From the NCBI GenBank assembly GCA_910588155.1, contig CAJUPB010000009.1, forward strand, positions 1 to 46,102: a DNA stretch of 46,102 nt. The letters are read 5' to 3'. Each line of letters starts with the position of its first letter. Position 1 is the stretch's first letter. The position numbers were made by a program, and so were the translations under genes. Under the pieces are notes generated by a model, which worked only from the letters and a program-made list of their open reading frames with translations, searched no databases and had not been told where the DNA came from. Of this stretch, positions 33,755 to 40,532 are shown piece after piece. This DNA comes from an uncultured Christensenellaceae bacterium (GTDB taxonomy: Bacteria; Bacillota; Clostridia; Christensenellales; Pumilibacteraceae).

Positions 33755-34380
33755 GCCGCCGTCCTTTCCGCCTGCGAAAGTCGGACATACATTGCGTCTG
33801 CTTTTTGAAACGGGAGCGTTTCTCCTCTTTCGAACTTGATTTCGGACAAATCGATTATGCCGTCGCCGCCCGTCTGCGGCACGCTTAAAATCTCCGACAT
33901 TTTTGCGTCTGCCGCGATTTCGCACTCGCCTGCGGCTTGCCGAAAAGTTTCGAACTCCGCAAGAGTCAAACATCTCGGCGCTTCGATTTCCTTTTCGCCG
34001 TCGTACAGCGCGGAAAAAACAAAGCCGTTGCCCGCGTCGAGCGCGGTAAGTACTTTTTTATCTTTCGCTTTCCTACTATTATATGCGGCAAGTTCGCACG
34101 AGTTTACCGAAACAACGGGTTTGTTTAAAGCGTATGCCAAAGCACGCGCTGCGCTAACGCCTATGCGAATGCCCGTAAACGACCCCGGACCTATGACGAC
34201 GGAAACAAAGTCCGCGTCGGCGATATTCAATTCGACCTGCTTCAAAGCGGAATCAATCATCGGCATAAGGGCGCGACTTGCTTTCACAAAACCGTCGTCG
34301 CTCAAATATGCGCGCTTGTTTCCGTTTACGGCGCCGACCGAAGTGCGACTGCCCGATGTGTCGATACACAGGTATCTCAT
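33745..34380 (-). CDS. tsaB: tRNA t6A modification protein TsaB
   Basis: This 211-residue protein has the TsaB ASKHA fold: MRYLCIDTSGSRTSVG, then IGPGSFTGIRIGVSAARALAYAL. TsaB works with TsaD and TsaE to make threonylcarbamoyl-adenosine on tRNA position 37. It overlaps yhbY by 4 bp upstream and rimI by 10 bp downstream. The tsaD gene is not in the window. Length is normal. Confidence 0.95.
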   Translation of the reverse strand: MRYLCIDTSGSRTSVGAVNGNKRAYLSDDGFVKASRALMPMIDSALKQVELNIADADFVSVVIGPGSFTGIRIGVSAARALAYALNKPVVSVNSCELAAYNSRKAKDKKVLTALDAGNGFVFSALYDGEKEIEAPRCLTLAEFETFRQAAGECEIAADAKMSEILSVPQTGGDGIIDLSEIKFERGETLPFQKADAMYVRLSQAERTAAWK

Positions 34381-34667
34381 AGCTCGATATGGCTTACCCC
34401 CTCGGCGTCGCTGTGTCTGTAAATCACGATTTTATTGCCTATCAATGCAATCGGTTCGGCTTTCAGCCCGTCGCAGAGTGTGCGCATAAGCTCCGATTTC
34501 TCGTCGGGGCAATTTTTCAGCACCGTTATTTTTACAAGCTCGCGCTTGTCGAGCGACTGCGATATTCCTTTCAACAGCTCGTCGCTTACTCCGCCCTTGC
34601 CTATCTGAAACAGGCTTTGCTGCGGCATTGCGAGCGAGCGCAATTTTGCCCTTGTCTTTCCCGTCAC
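34377..34667 (-). CDS. yhbY: YhbY-like CRM-domain RNA-binding protein
   Basis: This 96-residue protein is a single CRM domain (KTRAKLRSLAM, FQIGKGGVSDELL with the GxxG-type loop, ALIGNKIVIYR). YhbY binds pre-50S ribosomes. It is inserted between tsaE and tsaB with 4-bp overlaps at both ends, an unusual but compatible translation-related partner. Confidence 0.9.
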   Translation of the reverse strand: MTGKTRAKLRSLAMPQQSLFQIGKGGVSDELLKGISQSLDKRELVKITVLKNCPDEKSELMRTLCDGLKAEPIALIGNKIVIYRHSDAEGVSHIEL

Positions 34668-35080
34668 TTGACTTCTATCTCCCTGCCGTATTCGCCTGTG
34701 CGGCGTATGGATATGCGTATCGGGTTTAACGCGAAAAAAGCGTCCTCAATATTGCTTGCCCACTCTATCACGCAGACGCCGTTTTTGTCGCCGAAGTAGT
34801 CCGCAAGTCCGCACAAATATGCTTCCTCGCCGCCGCTCAATCTGTACGCGTCGTAATGCCACACGTTCAGTTTCGAGCCTTTATGCTCCTGCATAAGCGT
34901 GAAAGTCGGACTCAAAACCTCGTCCGTCACGCCGAGCGCGGCGCACAAACCTTTGACGAAAACCGTCTTGCCTGCGCCGAGCTCGCCGTCCAAGGCGATA
35001 ACCTCGCCGCCCTTTAAACTCTGCGCAAACGTGAAGGCAAAATCGAAAGTTTCCCGTTCGCTTTCCGAAACGAATACCAT
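34664..35080 (-). CDS. tsaE: tRNA t6A modification ATPase TsaE
   Basis: This 138-residue P-loop ATPase shows ALDGELGAGKTVFVKGL (Walker A), SPTFTLMQEH and WHYDAYRLSGGEE, all typical of TsaE, which drives the TsaB-TsaD cycle in t6A synthesis. It is the first gene of the operon. I choose ATG 35080: the -10 box TATAAT ends six bases upstream and no Shine-Dalgarno site exists. The frame-open TTG at 35104 lies upstream of the -10 box and cannot be transcribed from this promoter. Confidence 0.94.
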   Translation of the reverse strand: MVFVSESERETFDFAFTFAQSLKGGEVIALDGELGAGKTVFVKGLCAALGVTDEVLSPTFTLMQEHKGSKLNVWHYDAYRLSGGEEAYLCGLADYFGDKNGVCVIEWASNIEDAFFALNPIRISIRRTGEYGREIEVK

Positions 35081-35086
35081 ACGTAT

Positions 35087-35115
35087 ATTATACAACTTCG
35101 TCACGAAATAAGCAA
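35087..35115 (-). promoter_or_regulatory. promoter giving a leaderless tsaE mRNA
   Basis: On the minus strand TTGCTT (35110-35115), a 17-bp spacer and TATAAT (35087-35092), then six bases and ATG. The geometry is the same as at 10383-10411. Confidence 0.72.
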
Positions 35116-35128
35116 GTCATTCACGGCT

Positions 35129-35172
35129 AAAAAAACCGCCGTATAAATTCCTTTTTCAAGCCGACGGCGGTT
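35129..35172 (-). terminator. terminator overlapping the ribU 3' end
   Basis: AACCGCCGT (35134-35142) pairs perfectly with ACGGCGGTT (35164-35172). On the minus strand it is followed by seven T. The ribU stop codon lies in the loop, and the tsaE -35 box starts 14 bp further on. Confidence 0.85.
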
Positions 35173-35851
35173 GTACGTCGTCGCCTGCCGTCTGCGTCGC
35201 TTCCTCGGCGCAATGCTGTGATTCTTCGTTTGCCGCAAGCGGTTGCGTCTGTTTTGTTTCCGTATGTCGGCGCGTATCCAACACATAGCGTTTCAGCAGA
35301 AAAGACAGGCGTTTGTACAACAGGAACACGAGCAACGACACCGCGACGGACTTTATCGCATTGAATGCGAGAACATATGCCCACAGCGACGCGAACATAC
35401 CCGCCGCTTTGTCTCCCGCAAACAGCGGAAAGTTTATATAGCGATTACACAAAAGCGAACCCGCTATCTGACAGATACAGCCGCACACGAGTCCGACAGC
35501 CACCCAGCCCCTGCCTTTCTTGAAGCGATAGAGCACGGTCGGAACTATGACGAACGCCATTGCCATTATAAAGTTGGCAATCTCTCCTACGCCGCCCGTC
35601 GACGATTTCGTACCCCAAATCAAGAGCTGTTTGATACCCTCTATCACAACCGCGCCGAGCGGTCCGAACATATATCCGCCGAACAGCGTGACGAACGTGG
35701 AAAAATCGAGTTTCAGAAACGACGCCGCCGGAAACAGCGGAAACTCCAACCAACTCAAACCGTATCCCAATGCCGTCAGCATAGCCAACGTGGCGATGGT
35801 GCGCGTCGTGAAAAACTTTTTTTCTCCGCGCGTTTTGCTTCTTTCTGCCAT
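35156..35851 (-). CDS. ribU: riboflavin ECF transporter S component, RibU-like
   Basis: This 231-residue membrane protein has about five or six helices of the ECF S-component type (IATLAMLTALGYGLSWLEFP, FLKLDFSTFVTLFGGYMFGP, GGVGEIANFIMAMAFVI). RibU binds riboflavin and docks onto the shared ECF energising module encoded elsewhere. The FMN riboswitch directly upstream settles the substrate. The ATG at 35851 follows AAGGAG by about ten bases; that site is paired in a hairpin at 35861-35886. The last ~50 residues are hydrophilic (Thr, Gln, Glu rich) and unusual for the family. Confidence 0.92.
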   Translation of the reverse strand: MAERSKTRGEKKFFTTRTIATLAMLTALGYGLSWLEFPLFPAASFLKLDFSTFVTLFGGYMFGPLGAVVIEGIKQLLIWGTKSSTGGVGEIANFIMAMAFVIVPTVLYRFKKGRGWVAVGLVCGCICQIAGSLLCNRYINFPLFAGDKAAGMFASLWAYVLAFNAIKSVAVSLLVFLLYKRLSFLLKRYVLDTRRHTETKQTQPLAANEESQHCAEEATQTAGDDVQPPSA

Positions 35852-35860
35852 AATAAAACG

Positions 35861-35886
35861 CTCCTTTTGAAAAATGCAAAAAGGGG
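35861..35886 (-). promoter_or_regulatory. Shine-Dalgarno sequestering hairpin before ribU
   Basis: On the minus strand CCCCTTTTTG pairs with CAAAAGGAG, hiding the ribU ribosome site. A second option is a perfect 9-bp pairing of CTTTTGAAA (35914-35922), adjoining riboswitch helix P1, with TTTCAAAAG (35864-35872). Confidence 0.6.
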
Positions 35887-35921
35887 CGCGCGAAAAGTCG
35901 AAAAACAATTCGATTTCAAAA

Positions 35922-36042
35922 GCAATTTATATCATCCCGACTGTACGGTCGGTCAAGGAATCGCACCTTGTCGGCGGTTCGAATACGAACCGTTCGCGGA
36001 CTTTACCGCCGATTGGAGAATTGCACTCCGCCCCTAAACTGC
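35922..36042 (-). ncRNA. FMN riboswitch (RFN element)
   Basis: Read on the minus strand: P1 is GCAGTTTA (36035-36042) with TAAATTGC (35922-35929). The conserved core follows: AGGGGCGGAGTGCAATTCTC, then CGGCGGTAAAGTCCGCGAAC, GGTGCGATTCCTTGACCGAC and CGTACAGTCGGGATGA. This matches the RFN consensus, which binds FMN and shuts off riboflavin genes. The promoter's predicted start falls at the first base of P1. Confidence 0.95.
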
Positions 36043-36048
36043 AAGAAA

Positions 36049-36078
36049 AGTATAGCATTATACAAATATATATGTCAA
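36049..36078 (-). promoter_or_regulatory. promoter of the riboswitch-ribU unit
   Basis: On the minus strand TTGACA (36073-36078), an 18-bp spacer ending in TGC, and TATACT (36049-36054). Confidence 0.75.
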
Positions 36079-36228
36079 GTTTTTGACAAAACTTTTTTCT
36101 TGTTTTTCGGCAAGCGATACAAAAAAAAACAAGAGACACAAAGCAAGCAAAAAAAGTCCTTTGTTCAGCCGAGACAGCGCGACGGCTCGCGTTTGGTCGA
36201 AAGACTGTCAAGCTAATTCAGTGCTGTG
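36079..36228. other. A/T-rich intergenic stretch
   Basis: There is no gene here. It has long A and T runs, and lies between the ribU promoter and the foldback array. Confidence 0.5.
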
Positions 36229-36353
36229 CTGACAAGTCAGAAGCGAGCAGTGCAAGGAAGGCGCGGCTTTTGCACAGGGCGCGTACACTGACGTACGCAA
36301 CCGAAGCAAAAACGCAAGCCTGACGAAGCAATGCGACGCTTATGGGTTGTCAG
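36229..36353. repeat. foldback element, tandem copy C1
   Basis: A 125-bp unit, CTGAC to GTCAG. From 36239 on it is identical to C2. The centre is GCGTAC and GTACGC around ACTGAC. Confidence 0.88.
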
Positions 36354-36354
36354 C

Positions 36355-36479
36355 CTGACGGGTTAGAAGCGAGCAGTGCAAGGAAGGCGCGGCTTTTGCA
36401 CAGGGCGCGTACACTGACGTACGCAACCGAAGCAAAAACGCAAGCCTGACGAAGCAATGCGACGCTTATGGGTTGTCAG
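36355..36479. repeat. foldback element, tandem copy C2
   Basis: A 125-bp unit, one C after C1 and one C before C3 (GTCAG-C-CTGAC junctions). Arms pair along most of the length: TGAC/GTCA, AAGCG/CGCTT, GCAnTGC/GCAnTGC, GGC/GCC, TTTTGC/GCAAAA and GCGTAC/GTACGC (36407-36424). Confidence 0.88.
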
Positions 36480-36480
36480 C

Positions 36481-36603
36481 CTGACGTCACAGTCGTGCGA
36501 AATACAAGGCAAACGAGATTTTTTGACAGGGCGTGTACTTTTTGTACTCGCCCCGAGAAAAATCGAAGTTTAACGAAGTAGTTCGCGATGAATGTGACGT
36601 CAG
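36481..36603. repeat. foldback element, diverged copy C3
   Basis: A 123-bp unit with perfect 11-bp terminal inverted repeats CTGACGTCACA and TGTGACGTCAG. The central hairpin is GGGCGTGTAC, TTTTT, GTACTCGCCC. Its sequence differs from C1/C2 but keeps the same pairing plan. The GTCAG end supplies the TGA stop of the PAP2 gene (36600-36602). Confidence 0.85.
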
Positions 36604-37473
36604 AGGCGGGCGAGCTTGAACAACAACGGACACCCCGCCACCCCCCAAATCCCGACGATAAAGTAGCGGAGATAGTTATAGAGGATATACTGTTCGGAGG
36701 GGAACGCGAATTTGAGGCATTCTTTCAAGACGAGCACAGTGGCAAGCCCGACGACGATTTTGATTAGCTGCTTCCACCACCTGTCGCTTTTCACGTTGTA
36801 GCGAATAAATTTCTTTTCTATGAAATATCCCGCAGTGACCGCGGTATATCCGCCCAGCACGGTCATCACGTTTTCTATTCCCTCCGCGCCCGAAACTGTC
36901 AGAACGACTGCCGCAATCAGGCAGAGCGGCGCAAGCACGATGAGCCACTCTTCCTTGTCTTTCAGCAGGTCGAAAGCAAAACCTATGAGTACGGCAAGCG
37001 CGACGCCGAGTCCGGCGCCGACAATCACGTCCGTCAGATAGTGCTGTCCGAGGTACATACGGGTGAACGCCACTATGACGGTCAAGCCGACTGCGAGGGG
37101 TATGAAAATCTTTTTCAAAACGCCCTCGTGCCATTTCATATTTATCTGTGTGCCTATATTCGATATGCTCTGCGTGTGTCCGCTCGGAAAAAGACGCGCC
37201 CGACGTCTTTTCTCCTATCGAGCGCACCCCGGCAACGTCGTACGGGCGTTTTCTGCCCACCGCCGCTTTTATACCTTCGTTTACGGCGACGGAAAAGATG
37301 TAGACGTTTATAAACTTGAACGCGAACTTTTTATCCACGCACCAGAAAAGCAAGACGGCGACGACTATGAAAAACAGTTCGTCGCCCATCATTGTCAGTC
37401 CGAGGTTAAGCGCATCGAAAAAGCTGCAACTCAACTTCTGCAAACCGCGTATGATTACAAGTTCCCACTCCAT
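36600..37473 (-). pseudogene. PAP2-family phosphatase, frameshifted
   Basis: Two overlapping frames together encode one membrane phosphatase of about 290 residues. The first frame (37473 down) gives helices and the motif GIKAAVGRKRPYDV, then fails after GASF. The second frame (to 36600) holds TRMYLGQHYLTDVIVGAGLG, the third catalytic motif. Removing one base from the A5 run at 37188-37192 restores PSGHTQ, the middle motif, and joins the frames. As written the enzyme is broken. It may be a sequencing or assembly error, a recent mutation or a switchable homopolymer. The family dephosphorylates lipid phosphates such as undecaprenyl pyrophosphate. It follows the nadD fusion by 3 bp. Confidence 0.88.
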
Positions 37474-37476
37474 TTA

Positions 37477-39129
37477 CTATTCCACCGTTTCGGTATTCGT
37501 GCCGTCCGACCAAAGTCTTTCCAAATCGTAAGTCAAGCGCACGTTTTTGAGGAATATATGCAAAATGACGCTGCCGTAGTCCACGGCGTACCACTGCGGA
37601 TTTTTGTCTCTGTGCAACGGTTCGAGTCCCTTGCCCTTCGACAGTTTTTCGTCCACATACTCGGCAAGAGCCCGCACCGCCGTCGTGCTGGACGCGCTTG
37701 CGATAACGAAATAGTCGGTTACGACAGTTCGTTCTCTCACGTCGATAAGCGTGACTTCGGTTGCTTTTTTCTCGGAGAGATAGCCGCCGATTTCCAGCGC
37801 GAGTTTATGCGCCTCTTCGTCGCTTACTTTGCTTATCTCACGTTTTTGCGTTTCTTCCGCGACGGAGACCAGCGTTTCTTTCTCCGCAGAGTCACGCTCT
37901 TCGTTTTGCTCCGCAATTTCTTTCTTTGTGTTCGGGGCAGTCTTTTTCTCCGCCTTTTTCTTTTCCTGCGTCGCTTTTTGTTTCGGCGATTCGTTCAGCT
38001 TTTTATAGCTGTCGCAGACCTCTTGCGTCAGCGGATAAATCTCTGCTCCGTCCTCTTTCAGACGTTCTATTTCGTAGCGCAGCGAAAGCTCTATTGCCTT
38101 TTCAAAGCTCTCTCTTGCGACGAGACGGACTTCGTAAGCTTGGGCGAACTTTCTCCCTTCCTCGATACAGTCCGCCAAAAAGACGACTTGCGAGAGCTTG
38201 GACATATTCTTTCCGCCCGTGGTATGCTGTCTCACAGCCTCGATTATTTCCTCGTTTTCCACGCCGAAAGCGTGTCTTGCGATTACCGCGCCGTACTCCG
38301 CGTGGCGGATTTTTTTCGGCATATCTTTTGCCGCGGGCGGCACGGGGCAGCCCATTTTTTCCAACTGTTTCTCGTCGGTCTCCTTGGCTATGTCGTGCAA
38401 AAGCGCAGCCGTTACGGCATCGGACGCGGACACTCCGCAACGTTTCGCAAGTTTCACTGCGGCGAGCGCGACGCGTCTTATATGTTCCGTCCGCTCTTTT
38501 TTCAGACCGAATTCCTCGTATCTGTCGGTGATGAAGCGATAGTCCTCGTACAGCCCGTTCTTCTCGATATATTTTGCGACGGACTTCGGCACGGGCAAAT
38601 TTTCCCTGCCGAACGCGCGTTCTATCTTCACCTCGCTGCTGGAAACGTCGCTTGCCGAAAAAGCCGCCAGGCGCACGTCGAAGCCGCTTTTCACGACCTG
38701 TGCGAACTTGTCCGCCGTCAGTTCGAATCCGCTTCTTTCCACGACAAAGAAGGTCGTAAGGCTTTTGAGTCTGTCGATATCCTTCCACTCTCCCAGCCTC
38801 GAAAGTTCCTCGCTTCCGATTACGGTGCAAATTTTCGCACCGTCGTATTTGGCTTTCAGATGTTCCAAAGTATCGACGGTATAGCTCACGCCCTGTTTTT
38901 TGAGTTCGTAGCGGGATACCGTTACGTTCTTCATATTTCTCGTCGCGCGTTTCAGCATTTCCGCCCTATGCGCTCCGCTCGCGGAAGCCGTTGTCTTAAA
39001 CGGCGATACGGCGGTCGGCATTACGACCACTCTGTCGAATCTCTCGGACAGATTTGCGATTATCTCTTTATGCGCGTCCGTGACGGGGTCGAAACTGCCG
39101 CCGAAAAGCGCTACGGTCATATTTTCCAC
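37477..39129 (-). CDS. NadD-YqeK-RsfS three-domain fusion
   Basis: This 550-residue protein combines three normally separate proteins. Residues about 1-190 are nicotinate-nucleotide adenylyltransferase NadD (ALFGGSFDPVTDAH, then GSEELSRLGEW and SSSEVK). Residues about 205-385 are a YqeK-type HD hydrolase (EHIRRVALAAVKLA, ALLHDIAKE, HAEYGAV, FLADCIEEGRK), a family that splits Ap4A. A Lys/Glu-rich linker follows (about 390-440), then RsfS (about 445-550; TDYFVIASASS, HRDKNPQWYAVDYG, FYDLERLW-like YDLERLW), which silences ribosomes by binding L14. The start is GTG 39129 with AGGAG eight bases upstream. It follows obg by 21 bp. The order nadD-yqeK-rsfS is that of the usual separate genes. Confidence 0.93.
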   Translation of the reverse strand: MENMTVALFGGSFDPVTDAHKEIIANLSERFDRVVVMPTAVSPFKTTASASGAHRAEMLKRATRNMKNVTVSRYELKKQGVSYTVDTLEHLKAKYDGAKICTVIGSEELSRLGEWKDIDRLKSLTTFFVVERSGFELTADKFAQVVKSGFDVRLAAFSASDVSSSEVKIERAFGRENLPVPKSVAKYIEKNGLYEDYRFITDRYEEFGLKKERTEHIRRVALAAVKLAKRCGVSASDAVTAALLHDIAKETDEKQLEKMGCPVPPAAKDMPKKIRHAEYGAVIARHAFGVENEEIIEAVRQHTTGGKNMSKLSQVVFLADCIEEGRKFAQAYEVRLVARESFEKAIELSLRYEIERLKEDGAEIYPLTQEVCDSYKKLNESPKQKATQEKKKAEKKTAPNTKKEIAEQNEERDSAEKETLVSVAEETQKREISKVSDEEAHKLALEIGGYLSEKKATEVTLIDVRERTVVTDYFVIASASSTTAVRALAEYVDEKLSKGKGLEPLHRDKNPQWYAVDYGSVILHIFLKNVRLTYDLERLWSDGTNTETVE

Positions 39130-39150
39130 TATTGTGTCTCCTTTTAAATC

Positions 39151-40413
39151 TTACTCTACGAACTCGAACTCGACGTCGAGTATTCTCACGGTGTCGCCGT
39201 CTTTTGCGCCTGCAAGACGCAACGATTTGATTACACCGCTCTCTTTGAGGCGGCGTTGGAAATAGTTCATACTGTCGTAATCGTCCAGCACAATCTTTCT
39301 TGCGAGGTCGTCCACCATTCCGCCGACCACTTCGAAAGCGCCGTCGGAATCGCGGCGTATCGAAAAGCCTTCCGTATTCGGCGAGGAATATACAAACGGC
39401 TCGAACTGCATAGGTTTAAGCGGCGGAAGTTCCGACAGTTTTTCGTATATCTTTTTCACAAGCTCGTCTATGCCGAGTCTCGTTGCCGCGCTTATTACCA
39501 CGACATCCTCGGTCTTTGTCGCCTTTTTGAATTTTTCCGCCGCCTTTTCGTCGGTCAGCGCGTCGGCTTTGTTCAGCGCGACTATCTGCGGCAAAGCGGA
39601 AAGCTGTTTGCTGTACCCGTCCAACTCCTTGTTTATGTCGTTATAGTCCTTGACTGGGTCTCTGCCCTCGCTTGCGGAGATGTCCACGACGTGTACAATC
39701 AGGCGCACTCTTTCTATATGGCGCAAAAACGAATGTCCGAGACCGGCGCCCTGCGACGCGCCCTCAATCAAGCCCGGAATATCCGCCACGGTGAACGAGT
39801 CGTCGTAATACTTGACTACTCCTAGATTCGGCGACAGTGTCGTGAAGCGGTAGTCGGCTATTTTGGGTCTTGCCGCGCTGACAACGGACAGCAGCGTGGA
39901 TTTGCCGACGTTGGGGAAGCCGACAAGTCCCACGTCCGCTATCGTTTTGAGTTCCAAAAGAATGAGTTTGTTTTCGGTTTTTTCGCCCGTTTGCGAAAAA
40001 TGCGGGGCTTGTCTGCGGCTGGACTTGAATCTGGCGTTGCCTTTGCCGCCGTCGCCGCCCGTCAGAACGGTCACTTCGCTGTTTTCGTCGAACAGGTCGG
40101 CGATTATTCCGCCGCTTTCAGCGTCGCGTATGACGGTGCCTTTTGGCACGGAAATTACGAGATTCGCGCCGTTCTTGCCGTGACAGTAGCGGGAACCGCC
40201 CCTTGCGCCGTTTTCCGCCTTGAAATGCTTGTCGTATCTGAAATCGATAAGCGAGCTTTTGCGTGGGTCGGCTTTGAACACGACGTCGCCGCCCTTGCCG
40301 CCGTCGCCGCCGTCGGGACCGCCGTTGGAGATATATTTTTCGGTGTAAAACGACGTACAGCCGTCGCCGCCGTCGCCTGCCTTTATATGAATTTTGGCTC
40401 TGTCTACGAACAT
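39151..40413 (-). CDS. obg: Obg/CgtA ribosome-associated GTPase
   Basis: This 420-residue protein has the glycine-rich Obg domain (about 1-158; GGDGGDGCTSFYTEK), a GTPase domain (about 160-330; G1 GFPNVGKST, G2 FTT, G3 DIPGLIEGA, G4 NKAD) and a C-terminal OCT domain (about 345-420). It acts in 50S assembly and stress signalling. A GGAGAAGA site precedes the ATG. It leads the obg-nadD/yqeK/rsfS-PAP2 operon, a common clostridial neighbourhood. Confidence 0.97.
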   Translation of the reverse strand: MFVDRAKIHIKAGDGGDGCTSFYTEKYISNGGPDGGDGGKGGDVVFKADPRKSSLIDFRYDKHFKAENGARGGSRYCHGKNGANLVISVPKGTVIRDAESGGIIADLFDENSEVTVLTGGDGGKGNARFKSSRRQAPHFSQTGEKTENKLILLELKTIADVGLVGFPNVGKSTLLSVVSAARPKIADYRFTTLSPNLGVVKYYDDSFTVADIPGLIEGASQGAGLGHSFLRHIERVRLIVHVVDISASEGRDPVKDYNDINKELDGYSKQLSALPQIVALNKADALTDEKAAEKFKKATKTEDVVVISAATRLGIDELVKKIYEKLSELPPLKPMQFEPFVYSSPNTEGFSIRRDSDGAFEVVGGMVDDLARKIVLDDYDSMNYFQRRLKESGVIKSLRLAGAKDGDTVRILDVEFEFVE

Positions 40414-40532
40414 TGTTCTTCTCCGATTTACCGTTGTCTATGTATAAGTATTTCTATCGCGCCGCCTTTTCAAACTGCCGAGGCGCACCGCTTTTTCATT
40501 ATCCTATTGTCCGCGGCACGAACGACTCGCCG

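Noticed and set aside
35975..35992. tRNA T-arm-like GGTTCGAATACGAACC
   Set aside because: It is a helix inside the FMN riboswitch; no acceptor or anticodon stem surrounds it.
36229..36603. Integron attC cassette array
   Set aside because: Palindromic sites at gene ends fit at first sight, but the ends are CTGAC/GTCAG rather than the RYYYAAC/GTTRRRY core, there are no genes between tandem copies and no integrase is in the window.
37063..39147. 694-codon plus-strand frame opposite nadD-yqeK-rsfS
   Set aside because: It is a mirror of a recognised gene with biased third positions and has no homology of its own.
40414..40532. Promoter or terminator between nfnB and obg
   Set aside because: There is a TATACA box and some GC-rich inverted bases, but spacing and stems are poor, so neither is called.
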